DNA of 64,000 bases from Cololabis saira. Its lineage: Eukaryota; Chordata; Actinopteri; Beloniformes; Belonidae. How positions within the stretch are numbered: position 1 is the stretch's first letter; every line of letters starts with the position of its first letter. The stretch spans positions 16,360,690 through 16,424,689 of the forward strand of contig NC_084601.1 in assembly GCF_033807715.1 (NCBI RefSeq), read 5' to 3'. The notes below the pieces were generated by a model that was not told where the DNA came from, did no database searches, and saw only the letters and a list, made by a program, of their open reading frames with translations. Positions 49,023 to 61,379 of this stretch are shown here, piece by piece. A program made the translations under genes and the position numbers.

Positions 49023-49525
49023 TGGGTGAGTGTGTGCCAAAGATATTAATGAGTGTATTCAATAGCTGTTTTAAATAACTGGGGAAGTCAGACAGAAGAA
49101 CTCGTCGGCTTGACAGAAGCAGCAAAGGAACGGCACGGCGTCACTCAACCTCCCGACCCCAACCTCCACAAACAATTAAGTGGTTGAGCTGGTAGTGGTA
49201 AGGCTGTCAAGCAAGTGACGGTTTCTGTAACAGTACTTAATTAATCTCTGCAACTCAAATCGATGATCATTTTTGTTCATGTGCCAATCACATTGGAGGC
49301 CTCACGCTGTGAAGCAATATTCAGCTTTACTGCTGTATGGACTTGTTTTTCACAGCAATCAAACACGCTCATCCATATGTTCACAGTGTGTCTGAAAGAT
49401 GGGGATGGATGACAGAGGGAAGAGGAGGAGGAGAGGAGAGGAGGCAGGTGTGACGGCCCTGCCCCCTCTGCCTCACTGCAGGCTAGCCGGCAGCCTCTGT
49501 GATGGCAGAGTGGGAGCAGGTCAGA

Positions 49526-49594
49526 CCAATCCTGCTCACCTGTGGTGGGCGGGGCCTGTGGAGTATAAAGGGAGCTCCTTCTCCACAGGCTCGC
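49526..49594 (+). promoter_or_regulatory. Candidate polymerase II core promoter
   Basis: In order: CCAAT at 49526-49530 (in GACCAATC), an E-box CACCTG at 49537-49542, a GC box GGGCGGGGCC at 49547-49556, and TATAAAG at 49564-49570. The spacing suits a start site about 49594. The 100 bases upstream (49440-49525) are GC-rich and include another E-box, CAGGTG, near 49445. The combination before an ATG with a splice donor makes chance less likely than for any single motif. The E-boxes would fit bHLH (for example muscle or neural) control, which is inference. Confidence 0.55.
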
Positions 49595-49641
49595 TCTCTC
49601 TATCCTCCCATGTAGCAGGACCTCTGCCACCTGGCCTAACC

Positions 49642-50860
49642 ATGATGTAAGTTCCCTTTTTTTGCACCCTTTTATACAACACTCACCCAGCACACTCCAC
49701 ACATCCATACACTGCAGACATTACTGATTACTGATATCCTCACACCGGATTATGGCTATTATTTTGATATTATTTTAATTCATAAATTTCCTTTAACCGT
49801 TGACCATTGTGTGGACTCCTTGTTTTGCCATGTTACCCTAGAGCATGACACAGGGGAGGCATGTATTGCGAGGAAACCAAGTATGAGAAATAATAAGCGA
49901 TAACAGGCACTGCCTCAGTGTATCTCTATACTTCAAGAGAGGTCTGCAGAGCACCCCAGGGAACATTTAACACTTGGAAAACATTAAAGAAGTTGTTGAT
50001 GAGAACTGAAAAGTCTGCTTCATGAGGTGGCCAAACTTAAAATGCAACTCCAGCATAGTGAAGCCTGCATAACCAATATCATTATTAGTTACTGTGACAT
50101 ATCGTGCATTAAAAATATCTAATGACTAATTTCTCTTTTTAAATTTGAGTTTTGCAAAGACAGTTTGTGTAAAGCAATGTTTTATGTATCTTGCATACAT
50201 AAAACATCTTGAGTGCTTAATAGATAGTACCTACCTTCTTAAAGGCCATGAAAGATAAACATGCATAAAAGGCATGCTGAGTGATTGAAATATATTTCTC
50301 CAGATTGAATATGTTTCTCTGGCAAAAAAACTATGGAATTGGTGAGATTGTGAAGCAGTGTCAGCCAGATAAGGATGAAAAAGTGACAAAAAAACGAGAA
50401 CATATCTGTTCAAAACATCCACTTAACTTCAATGCAGAGTTCAATATCTGGGAAGACACGCACACACACACAAACACACAAACACACACAGTGCATGCTC
50501 ATGACTGCAGGTTTGAGAGCGGTAAAAAAATTCACATCCATCAATAATTTCATGATGTCAACATCTGAGAGCAAATGTAATAGATAAAATGAAAGAGTAG
50601 CTGGAAAGGTGAATGAGATGGTTCGAGAAATGAGACAATACAGACTAGTTGTGCTGTTAATGATCCATGATGTTCGTGTGTTTTCACAGCTGACATGAAC
50701 TGAAATACGACTACTTTTTCTTCCTTTTGTGTTATGAAGTGGTCCTCGCAGAAGGATGGGAAATTAAAGTGTCATATCTGCTGTATATACCACCATAACA
50801 TCTGAATTGCCATCTCTTTTTGAATTTGACAGGCCTGCAGTACAACTGACAGACAGTAAG
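49642..50860 (+). CDS. Candidate 5' coding exons of an unidentified gene
   Basis: Exon 1 would run from about 49594 to 49646. Its ATG at 49642 has an A at -3 and is followed by only AT before a GTAAGT donor at 49647. Read without splicing, the frame is ATG ATG TAA, so the start makes sense only if the donor is used. A 28-nt candidate exon 2 spans 50833-50860, preceded by a pyrimidine tract and TTTGACAG and followed by GTAAGAT. Joined, the two keep frame and give MMPAVQLTDSK. I do not recognise this N-terminus and found no third exon that I trust. An exon carrying only the start codon and a micro-exon occur in several vertebrate muscle and neural genes, but that does not identify it. Confidence 0.35.
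49653..50832 (+). other. Putative first intron
   Basis: About 1.2 kb between the two candidate exons, AT-rich, with a short CA/AACACACA run near 50458-50490. No repeat family recognised. Confidence 0.3.
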
Positions 50861-51812
50861 GTAAGATTATGATACAAACATGTTATTTGCTCGTAGAGAC
50901 AAACACTACAGGAACTAAAGTGCAGTGAGTGAGATTTAAATGTCTCTACATAATGAGCCGAGAATGGCTGCATTGAGTTCCGCTTCCAGCTCCTAAAGTT
51001 TGATCATATCTAACCCGGTCACCTTGGGTTGAAGCAGCACATAAAGATTCTACAACTCCAGTAGCCACAGCTCTGAAAAACAAGCCCAAAACACCAGCAA
51101 CACGCCACTCCTGATATTTTAAAGCAACATCCCAAGAAATAAGCCCCAAGTCCTTCATAAGCGAAACTGACAAACTTACACAGGTTTACCATGACAAGAC
51201 AACAAAATAGCTTCTGCAGTGACAATGACAGAGATCAGAGACTTTCACTTGGTGAAGAAGGAGGAGGAAGAGGAAGATGTATTGTTGCTATTTGTGATTG
51301 CCGAAGAGATGGAAAAAAGAGTTGTGGTCCAAGCTTCTGCACCAGCAGAAAAGCGGGGATGGCATCTGCTTCGCTGAATTATACACTTCACATTCTGCCC
51401 AGTCTTACAAGAGTTCTTTCACACCATACCAGAAAAAAATACTGCTGAGATGATGAGTTGGTAAGAAGCTGCGACGAGTCCCAAAGCAAACCTGCAAGAA
51501 CAACATTGCATCATTATGTAGCCAAGTTAGGTGGGGGGGGATCCCGGCACAGGACCTCCAAGTGAGCGCCGCAGCCTTCGTGGTGACTGTGATACGAGGG
51601 GAGCCAGGGAAGGCGTTGAAAATGTGAACTATGCCCCAGATCTACTCCTCAGCCATTGTCCTTGGTGTTATCAGGTGGCTCAGTATAGTTTTGATACAGG
51701 TCCACAGCTGTACTGATGGGAAGGGGAGGGCTAGTGTTTGTTGTTTTTGTGGAGTATGTATCAGTCTTAATAGGATTAACCCTATGATGCTGATCATATT
51801 ACTCGCATTATT

Positions 51813-51814
<2 letters not shown>
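50861..51814. other. Unassigned stretch with an acidic open frame
   Basis: On the plus strand at about 51226-51381 a frame reads MTEIRDFHLVKKEEEEEDVL, then LLLFVIAEEMEKR and WHLLR before a stop. The acidic run and the LLxxIAEEMEKR piece recall the extreme N-terminus of Harbinger-type transposases, but no catalytic domain follows. Treat as weak. A G-rich run lies at 51531-51540. Confidence 0.25.

Positions 51815-51858
<44 letters not shown>
51815..51858. repeat. (TA)n microsatellite
   Basis: About 44 bases of TA. Confidence 0.96.
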
Positions 51859-51863
<5 letters not shown>

Positions 51864-51980
51864 CTGTTAAATACTAAGACAGGTGTTATTAACTTTAAAC
51901 GCTTCAAATTTTATTTCATATGTTAGGCTTTGAAGGGTAAATCCTACTCTTGATTGTATCTTTCTTTTAAAATAGAAAAT

Positions 51981-52003
51981 AGTATAGTATATATATACAT
52001 ACA

Positions 52004-52083
<80 letters not shown>
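51981..52083. repeat. (TA)n-(CA)n compound microsatellite
   Basis: TATA-rich sequence from 51981 passes directly into a CA run at 52018-52083. Confidence 0.96.
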
Positions 52084-52085
<2 letters not shown>

Positions 52086-55002
52086 TATATAGCATTGCAC
52101 TGGAGAGGTAGAAGTACTAGTATAAGTATTAGCTACATTTCAGCACTGGAGTTCATATATGTGATGCCTTTTGAGGGCCATTTTCTTTTCTTTTTTCTTG
52201 TTTTTCCTATTTGCCTCACCTCCATAACATCCTCTTGCTCACCATTTTACGCTTCACACCATGTATTGACCAACAGCCGCTAGTATGTTTAATAGATGTT
52301 TAACCTTGACATTTTGCTGAGTCCTCATGTGCCGAAAGGTCAGAAAAGATTTAATAAAGAATCTGTCTGCTACAAATCAAACCGAGTCACAGGCAGACCA
52401 TACAGAAGTACTCTTGAGTTGTAGGTTATATTTGCCCAATGTACCTCTAAAGCAGTTCCTCAAACAGAGTCACAACATGTAAAATGTACACGCCAGCATC
52501 TACAAAGAAGGTCAAATTCCATTTATTATGTCATTAAAGTAGTCATTATGCCTTTGTATGTCTTCTGACTTACTGTATCTGCACAGTTGTTTTGTTCTTT
52601 TTGCACTGTTTGTCTTCTTTGACATAACCGGATGCTCACCGATGCACATATTTCAGTTTTCAGGGTATTGAGAATGATTCTTTCTGGAGAGTTTTCCTTT
52701 TGCCTAATTTATGGCTCTCTATGACGTCATTAAAGAGGGAAGCTCCTTGTTGGGTTATTTTCTCCAGGCAGTGTGCACTCACAAGGGCAAGAGCGTCATA
52801 TTAAAACTGAAAGTCCATGACAGGACAAAAAGGATTGAGGGTCAAATTTTTTTAAGGCGATGAAGTGAATGTTGGTGCAGTTCCAAGCTGGTACGCAAAA
52901 CTGATTGTGTAACAAAATGCATTTAAGAAAATGATCAATTTCACAAATTTTGCTCATCATGCCAAGACTGCTTTAACTGTTGGCAGTTAAGGAGCTAAAA
53001 GTAGTTTGTCACAAGCATCACTACGTTTTTTCTCTTCCCTTCGCTGTTGCAGCCCTGTCACTTTTCCACTAAAAGATGTGCTTAAATTCACTTTATATTG
53101 TAATGAAAACTACAACGACAAAAAGGATGGTCTCATCTGTTGCCATAGTGAATCACGGTAGCAGACTGCCATTTATGATGTGTTTTTATAAGGCATGGAG
53201 TTAGCTCAACTGACAGAACCAGCACCAGAACCTCCACACCCCCATTTGAAACCAGAAAAATTGAGTTTCTTATCTAGGGCTCCTCTTATTTTAGACCAGC
53301 AGTTACTTTAATATTCTTTTCCTAGTTCTGGTTGAATAAGAGTAGAACGTTTAGGGGTGTTGAGGTCATTTACAGGAAATACTGATAGCGTAGGTTTGAT
53401 AACATGGATATGTTGTGTGCCTGAGCAGTATCAGGAGTTTGGGTGTTCATAAGCCATTATCACTGATCATCAGCAGGCATTCACGAATTATCCAATTGGA
53501 AAATGATTAAATTCAGTTAAATAATGCTTTATTAACTCTCAAAGGAAAACTGCATACTCTAGTGACTTAATTATAGGCTTGAGCCAAATCTGTTTGTTTT
53601 CATGAAGCGTCTCTCCTTGTGATTCTCGGTCTTTGTCATTCTGAAATAATTACAGGATTTCTTTCAACAGGAGTTGTCCTGAGTGCAGAGCTAATCTTGA
53701 GGCAACATAGATTAATTAGATGTCTGAAATAGAGCACATTATGACTGCTTAACTCCCATTCATCTTGATTGTTTTGAGTAATTTACAAACAACTTAATCA
53801 ATGACCATGGAATACAAAACAGTTCAAACAATAAAAAGTTATGTCAAACGTGCCATTGACAGGAGAAAATTGTATATTCACTGTTAAAATTTGAATGTAT
53901 TTTATAATAACAGTATTGGATACAGTTAGTGTAAATCCAGTATATACAAAAAAGGTTTGTTAAATGGATCTTGTGCATATGGTTGATCTGTCCACTTTAC
54001 ACCAAGAAACATGTTGTCACATAGTACGTAATATAAATAGAAATTACTGGCATATCACCAAACCATTAATTAGCCTGTATAGACTTTTGAATGTCTGAGT
54101 TTAATATGTATCTTTATTGGTGACAGCTACACTTGGTGAAATTTAGCTACATAAACCACATATGCACAAAAAATTGCCATGACAGGATGGAATCAATAGT
54201 ATTTCTCTCTATTAACTGCTTAATTAAGCCATTGACAAATGGAATTTCAGATCAATAGAGGAATTGGTAGAAAAAGACTTCTTACCTCAATTAACATGAC
54301 CGTGATCAATAATGGTTGGTTTCAATCCCTTAACCATAAATAAAAGGAACACACTGAATGTGCTGTGGGTTGAATGTTAGGTCATTTAACTCGAGCCTCC
54401 CAGTTGTGGGTAGTCGTAGTTGGGGAAGCAGTGAGAGGGCAGGAATGACAAGACGGGGGATAATTGTGGCGACAGGTCCCAAAAACATGGTTAACCTCAA
54501 AGAGCAAGGGTGCAGTTTGGGAATGCTAAGAGGCTAAGCTGCAAATGTAGCAGCGTCCCTGTGTGTAAAGGCTCTTCATTCCTTCACATGGATGTATTTT
54601 GTAAACATGCACACACGCACACACACACAGATATTATGCAGTCACTCTGCATTTTCTCATTAAGACATATGAAAGGCTTCTTAAAGACTCATGAGAGAAT
54701 TCCATTAGTGCTCTGTCAAGTCTTACTCTATACTCATGCTCAGAGCAAGTGTTAAGTGTGTTTGCAATGGTTGTCACAAGACTAAAAGTCATTAACATTC
54801 TCGCTGTAAAGCCAGAGGGACGGGGAATTAGAGAATGTCTCAGAAATGTATTTGTGGATCAATACAGCTATGTGAATGAGGAAACTTACAACAGAAATTG
54901 TATAACTGGTTTCATAATGTGATGTTGTGAGATAAAGTACGGATCACGTGTTAGAGCAGGTAACCTTTGAGTAATTATCATCTTCCAACACACTGAGTCA
55001 CA
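52084..55002. other. 2.9 kb with no gene or named repeat
   Basis: A strong acceptor-like sequence (TCTCTTCCCTTCGCTGTTGCAG) ends at about 53052, but the sequence after it hits stops soon in phase 0 and is not supported as an exon. AT-rich blocks at 53500-53780 contain several TAATTA/ATTAAT motifs. Confidence 0.4.
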
Positions 55003-55078
55003 GGTGAATCCATTAGATTTTCTTAAATGCAACTGATTTAACACATGGTTAAATCAGTTCAGTTCCATCTAATTCACC
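55003..55078. repeat. Short imperfect foldback
   Basis: The inner stem is 55031-55042 (AACTGATTTAAC) with 55048-55059, exact over 12 bases with a five-base loop. The outer arms GGTGAAT..TTAGAT and ATCTAATTCACC pair with a 3-base bulge. It may be a tiny MITE relic. Confidence 0.6.
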
Positions 55079-55944
55079 AGTGGAACTGATTTTTGAGAAA
55101 TAACTGAGCAAAATTTATTTGGCATGGTGTGTGAAGGAAATTATACATAATGGTGTCAGCTTGCCCATTTAAGTAAACGGTACTTGAGAAAAAAAAGAAA
55201 AGAAGAAATCCACACATGGATTCAAATTGCATGTATCTCCTGCAATATGGTTGCTGAATATTGCTCAAATAAACTAACCATCAGCTGTCCAAAATAGCAG
55301 CCCCGCTGGCTTCTGCTTCACGGCTGGATAGATTTCAATTGGAGTGATTTTGTGTCTGCTAAACCCACCTCAGTTACTGAGGCACCATTGCCTCGTTAAT
55401 AAATGGCTCCACTGGTGACATCATGATGTATAGATGGAAGCTGTCCGTGTCATGAACAAGCATGGCCCGTCATTCTATGGTATCGAAGTTATAACCTTTT
55501 ACGACATAAATAGTTTAATACCCAAAACACAGTGTCACACTGTAAATTTGCTCAGCCAATACAGAGGCACCTCATACATCTCTTTTTTGAGCTTACAATG
55601 ACATCTGAGTAAGAACAAATTGGTGCAACACTTAAGGTAAGTCCATAAACACAGAAGCTTACAATGTCTACTTTCAATTTACAAGCAGTTTCATTCCTCA
55701 AGTTTCACATATAGACCTGTTACATGTCCAAATCTTTCCATGCACTGCCATCATTTTGTTATCTTATAAAAGACAAGAGCGCGTGCCCTTCTTTGAGCAG
55801 GGCTGCATAAGAAAAGAACAAACACAGTATGTCTCACTAAACAAATTACATGATATAAATATATTATACACGCGCACGCGCACACACACAAACACACACA
55901 CACTATACTGTAGGTATTGCCAATTTTACAATGTGTCTGTTTAA
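55079..55944. other. Unassigned stretch
   Basis: Only a CGCGCACGCGCACACACA run near 55870 stands out. Confidence 0.4.
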
Positions 55945-56800
55945 AAAACAGCAGCCCAGTAGCATGTGGAAGAACCATACACAGCCACAACAGCCTGGCA
56001 CCTGACTGATGCTGGTCATCAACCTGGTTACACACTGCTCTGGGATGGCATTCCATGCTTCAACCAGCATTTATCCCCTGACAGTGTGGTTGTGTTGGTC
56101 ATTCTGGCATGAGTGCCATGCCCCAGTTGATCCCACAAGTGTTCAATTGGGTTGATGTCAGGACTGCTGGTAGGCCATTCCATCTTTAGACTCTCATATT
56201 CTGGAGGTAGTCTCTAATAAACCCGGCTATGGGATTGCCAATGGTTGAGGAATACTATCTCGATATCTCCCTGCAATGAAAAAGCCTCCAATGATAAAGA
56301 GCCTTGTTTTTCCAGTGATCACACTGCCTCCTCCAAAAGATGTTATTCTATCGGTGCAGTAATCAGCATAGCATTCTCTGTGTCTTCTTCACACGTTAAC
56401 CCTATGATTCAACTGCAATATGGAGAGTCTTGACTGGTCGCTGAACATAATGTTCCTCCACATGTTCAGGTTCCAGTGTAAGTGTTGCCAACACCCCCGC
56501 AAATGAGCCCGGCGGTTAAGGGCAATCATGGAAAACCTCCTGTCAGCCCTATGAAGCCGGAGATTGCTTGCATGCAGTCTGCTCCAGATTGCCTGGACAG
56601 AGAGCCGTCACTCATATCATCTTGTAAACCGTGACGGTGAAACTGTAGAAGACTGCCTACGGTACCTCAGTGCTTACAGGGTGAGTCTTCTTGGGACGTC
56701 CATTTCGCACTTAAATTGACGTTATATGGAACTTGGCCTTCAGTTTGGAAATGGTACTAGGGCTCATGTCACACGGCTTGCACACATTGACGACTTCAGT
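55945..56800 (-). pseudogene. Tc1-like transposase pseudogene
   Basis: Read on the minus strand, the region near 56165-56100 gives DINPIEHLWDQLGH, the block with the third catalytic acid, followed by HARMTNTTTLSG and then VTRLMTSISQVPGC in the C-terminus. The upstream half (56800-56200) keeps the general order of a Tc1 element but is heavily broken. It differs from the 4560 and 11960 copies and probably belongs to a separate Tc1 subfamily. Confidence 0.75.
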
Positions 56801-57411
56801 GGTGTAGAGTTAATTCACTGGTGGGACAGGTAAAACTTACAACAAGCTGTTGGCACTTCTGCTCCTCACATAAAATCATGCTGATGGAAAAAGTCTTCTT
56901 TTTATAATAACATACTCTTCTTCTCTACCGCTTGCTATTCATTGTCATCGCTTATACTGCCACCTATTACAGACACCTAATGATCACTGTAGCAGAGCCC
57001 ATGAACTTACAAGGAGTTCAAAAGAATAGTCAATAGCAAGAGCAAAATAATATGTTTGGGATTGGCAGAGAAGATTTGGTAAAATTTTCATGGGCACAAC
57101 CCACATTGTACGGTTTTTACCAGCCTAACGTTGTTAGACTAATAAATCCCACAGCACGGTGTGCGCTTGACCGGCGAAACAGTGTCTCACTCAGCTCCAA
57201 CACACAACCGTTGTCTTTTCCACGGGTTTATTTTCCTCGTTAGCAACTCCACACATGCTAACTTAAACAGCGATTATGCTGTCAGCAGGTAATCAACTGA
57301 AAAACATATAAATATAAACTGTATAAAAATAAACATCCCTATATTAATTTCACAGACATATTTATGATATTTAACACAAATTAAAATCATTTCGTATACT
57401 AACTCTATACA
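56801..57411. other. Unassigned stretch
   Basis: No exon or repeat recognised. Confidence 0.4.
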
Positions 57412-57414
57412 TTA

Positions 57415-57476
<62 letters not shown>
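57412..57476. repeat. (TG)n(TA)n microsatellite
   Basis: A short TGTGTG lead passes into about 50 bases of TA. Confidence 0.96.
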
Positions 57477-57477
<1 letters not shown>

Positions 57478-59394
57478 GGATGCAAGTTCAGTTATTAATA
57501 ATTGTCTTACGATAATTAATAATAAAGAAGATTACTTATCAAAATGAATTATCAAAATTAATCAATTACAATGGGGCACCACCTGACTTATCAAGAAAAT
57601 AAAAACTGAACAGCAAAATGAGTCTCAAGTTGACTGTTGGCGTTACAGAACACTGAAGGAAGGAGTCCGAGCACAGACCTTTGCAACCAGCAGCCGTGAC
57701 AAATGTGTATAAAATAAACACAAACAACTTCTTTCATTCAAATGAATCAGAATGTATTTACACAAATGTTAAAAGATAGTGAAACAACACTTGGGATAAA
57801 TTCTGATGGCTAACCTACACATAAACAACAACTAACTAAACATTAAACACAAACTTCAGATCATCTACGTGTGTGTGTGGCTGTCAGTGCATATGTGTGT
57901 GTGAGTATTTGTGTGTGTCAGAACACGTCAAGTCACGTAAGACCTCATAGAGAGATAGCGGACGCAGGGAAGGTTTCTTCACCCAGTGGTAACTGAAAGT
58001 ATTGGATGTCTGATGACTGGGATACTAACTTGTCCATGTGGGTTAGTAAGGAGGGCAGGTACCGGTGGTGATCTCTCACCACCGGTACCTTTATCATTCT
58101 GCTGTTTCCCACTCAGGAGCCAGTGTCTGGGGCTGAATCCACCACACTTGCTCTGAGCTTTTGGGAGGGAAACAGGAGCACGGACCGCTTCGGTAGTGAG
58201 GGAACACGTTATATGGGTGCCCTTACACTGGCCCGTAACAATACATATACGCAACGATATAATAATGCAAACGTAACAACCGTCGGCCTGCATGAGAGGC
58301 TGACGCCACGTTACGCAGTAATAAGCAAACAAAAAAACGTCAAACACAATCAACGCTAACCGCTTTAAACTAACTCAGACACAAGCCTCTTACTTTGAGA
58401 TGCCCTGGAGGTTGTCGGCAGCGTCCTGGGGTTTGTGGAACTCCTGGTTCTGGTCCCTCCTGGTCTCTTGGAGACAGATAATGCAGCGTCACTGGCGGCC
58501 TGGCTGTTCCCCTTTCCTGGTCGTCGTAGCCTGGGCACTTCGTCTCGTTGTGCACGGGTCCCTGTTTCGCTCGTCGAAGCGTCGGAACGTTTGCAGGTCA
58601 CTGTTGTAACGCAGGTGGGCACATGGGCTTTCATGAGCACAGCTGGCAGGATGGCTCCTCGGCTGATGCTGGTCACGCTGATAGGACATGAGGTGTAGTC
58701 CTTACAAAACATAAGTACAGTAGACGTTTCCCTTGCGATGAATAAGGTCGGAGACAGAGATATTTGGGAAGCAGCGTTCTTTGGTGAATAGCTGGATGGT
58801 TACACTCCGCAGGGGGTCCTGGTAAAGAGCAGCTCTTTTCCTCGCTCTCCTTGTCTCTGTGTTGATGAGCATGTAGCATTTGTACCATTTGTAGCTCATG
58901 GAGAGCTCTGTGGAAGAGCTTGGAAGCTTGGAAGAATAGAGGACAAGGTTCGGAAAGCCACTGTTATTTAACCACCAGTGGGACGTGCTTCGCATCAAGC
59001 AGGGCCTGCTGTAAAACTGGTCTGCTGACCAATTCATACATACATACATTCTGGCCGCGCGTGACCTCCATCCTGCCCCCTTTTATCACCTCTAAGGGCA
59101 TTAAACTGGGCTTTGGAGTCTTTCCTTCATTTCCTTTGTTTTAAGACCATGTGGTCAGCTCTAAGAAGTGGAGGCTGGTCTCAGAGTTAGGCCTCAGATC
59201 TGGGCTTCGCTACCCACCAGCCCTGTTCAACCTTGAACTTGTAAGCAGTGCCGAGAATGTGGCAGAGTCCACCTCCTGCTCGAAAGTCCGTGAAGCAATG
59301 AGCCTGCATAGAGGTGATCCCGTCAACACTGATGCTTCTCTAGCACAATCTTATTATACAATATCACAATAAAGCTATAAAAACTATCATCTTC
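57477..59394. repeat. Unclassified block, possibly a retroelement piece
   Basis: AATTATCAAAATTAATCAATTAC followed by GGGGCACCACCTGAC near 57570, and then moderately GC-rich sequence to about 59250, set this block apart from its flanks. It contains a perfect hairpin (58057-58090) and several overlapping frames on the minus strand, the best being 58702-59049 (115 codons) and 57979-58353 (124 codons). I recognise no protease, reverse transcriptase, integrase or gag motif in them, so an LTR-element origin is only a guess. Confidence 0.3.
58057..58090. repeat. Perfect 15-bp hairpin
   Basis: AGGTACCGGTGGTGA (58057-58071) and its exact complement at 58076-58090 flank a TCTC loop. Confidence 0.88.
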
Positions 59395-59863
59395 TTCTTG
59401 TTCTTCTTCTTCTCTGTTTTATTGGCAGGTCCCAAACAACTTTAAGGTGCATACCGCCACCTTCTATACAAGAGTGTGTAAAATCATTTCATTTAGCCTG
59501 TTTTTAAATTCTATTTATCAGCCTATTGTCTTTTAAGAAATGAATTAGTGCCTTTCTGGTGATTTCAACCCCTTTTCCCTCTGTTCCCAGTATCCCCCTA
59601 AAATTCCACTCACGTCCTGCCTCTCTGACTTTTTCCTGTAGCCTTTCTCTTTCTATTTCATATCTGTTGCAATACATTAGAATATGTTCACTGTTTTCTT
59701 TTACTCCACAGTTCTCACACTTATCACTGTCCCTTTTTCCCATTACATACAAAGTGCCATTTAAGTTGAAATTGAGGCTTCCCATGTTCACATAGGACTG
59801 TGGCCCAACAACAGGTGTATGTTGTGTGGCCAGAACAGCATAAAGATGGCAGTTGGGAGACAT
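59395..59863 (-). pseudogene. LINE C-terminal zinc-knuckle part and 3' tail
   Basis: On the minus strand 59863-59504 is open for 119 codons. It contains LNGTLYVMGKR and a C-x2-C-x7-H-x4-C knuckle (CENCGVKE...EHILMYC), then NRYEIERERL. This is the C-terminus of a teleost LINE of the I/Nimb-like group. It is followed by GGTGGCGGTATGCACCTTAA, CCTGCCAATAAAACAGAG and an AGAAGAAG tail at about 59415-59393. The order and tail mark a 5'-truncated insertion. Confidence 0.78.
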
Positions 59864-60114
59864 CTTTTAAAATGTATGATATTTATTTTCACAAGTTGCA
59901 TGATATAACAAATATATAAAGAAAAAAAATGTGCAAAGAAAGAAAAGTTAACTAAGTCAACTTTTATCAGTTGAACATATTCAAACAAACCAAAAGCAAT
60001 CTCACATACAGCCTGCTGCATCAACCTTCCCACATGGAATAAAGGCCAGCCTTAAATAACCCCCTTTGCAAAATTGCTACCTGTGGTATCTCCCACTTTT
60101 AGGGAAGCATGTTT
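59864..60114. other. Unassigned stretch
   Basis: Nothing recognised. Confidence 0.35.
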
Positions 60115-60300
60115 TCTACACCAGTGTTTCTCAACCTTTTTGGGGTCCTATCTGCCCTTTCTCCAATCCCACCTGCTGAAGTCATGTGGGACCTTAACAC
60201 GCCCTCAGCTTCCCCAGTGAGAATTGAACCCAGACCTTCTAGCTCTGAGCCGGCTGCACTACCAGCTGCGCCACCATGCCCCTCTCAATTGCATGCGTGT
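60115..60300 (-). repeat. tRNA-like SINE head beside a hAT-like end
   Basis: Read on the minus strand, 60288-60222 gives GGCATGGTGGCGCAGCTGGT (A-box region) and AGGTCTGGGTTCAATTC (B-box region), so a polymerase III promoter of tRNA type is largely preserved. It is not a working tRNA, since there is no matching acceptor stem. On its other side, CAGTGTTTCTCAACCTTTTT at 60121 looks like a hAT terminus. Confidence 0.55.
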
Positions 60301-61379
60301 GTGTGTGTCAAGTGTAAGTGTATGCCCAATTCAGGATAGGCATATTATGTATTTCTTTTAAAATTGTACAAGCTTGTAATAATAACTGAGAAGTTCATTA
60401 GAAAAGAATGATTAAACCTCAGGAAAAACATACTATATATGAATTAGTTCCCTGATGTTAACTGTTTTAATTTTCTTTTTTTTTTTTTTAGATCAATTTC
60501 GCTTAGTCACCCACCCATTAACTTGGCTTTTGCATTTCCACCAGCATAGTAAATGCCACACATTTATTCTTGTATGGATATTTATCATGTGCTATAATCC
60601 TGTGGAGATTAAAAAGGAAAAAAAGTAAGAAAGAAATTAAGCCACAACATTTATCTTTTTGTCAGCATTAAATTATGCATAAGCAAACCCAAATGTAATT
60701 AAGAAAAATTTAATTATTTGATGTTGTGGTTATTTATGTGCTCTGCATCTGTCCATCCTGCCTCTCTCTGTTTGTCTTTAACAAACAGCAAATTGTGGTA
60801 CAGCAAAGCAAAGACCTTTACCTTCTTTTTTTGGTAATTTTATTTTTATTGTAAAGACACCCAAATGAACATAAGGCTGAAAAAAAGGAACCATTCACAA
60901 TGCTGACCGCTTTGTGAACTCTGCATAATGCCAAACTTAAATACACTGCTTAAAGCTACACAGGTTAATGTGCTTCCACCAAAAGAACATTCTCTTCTGC
61001 ATCCACTTTTCCGCTTTGCACACCTCATGTTAAGAAATTCAGTCTTTTCCATTGTTTGAAGCAAAAGACTATTGTCTACATGATCTCTTGGTTTTCTTTG
61101 GAATACAAGCAAACAAACATACTTTTTTTTTCCAAATCTTGCATATCTTAATTTAGTCAGTAAATACAAAACATGGACTAACAACAATATGACTAATGCT
61201 TTTATTTGTTTCCACTAATTGGTTCTAAATCTACTCTTTGACAGTTTTTCCATCACAATCAACAATACCGCTGTTTCTCCTTCCCCATAAGCCGAGAGCA
61301 TGTCATCCTTGACAGGATTATTTCATTTATATGACATATCAATAAACTCTGCTTATTTTAACCTTTGAAATATCAACCA
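60301..61379. other. Unassigned AT-rich stretch
   Basis: The 113-codon minus-strand frame at 60846-61187 has no domain I recognise. Poly-T runs occur near 60477-60489. Confidence 0.4.

Noticed and set aside
53030..53110. Strong splice-acceptor-like sequence as third exon of the candidate gene
   Set aside because: In the phase required after the micro-exon the reading hits a stop within eleven codons, and no donor follows.
53195..53265. tRNA-like GGAGTTAGCTCAACTGAC
   Set aside because: Resembles an A box, but no B box or acceptor stem pairs with it.
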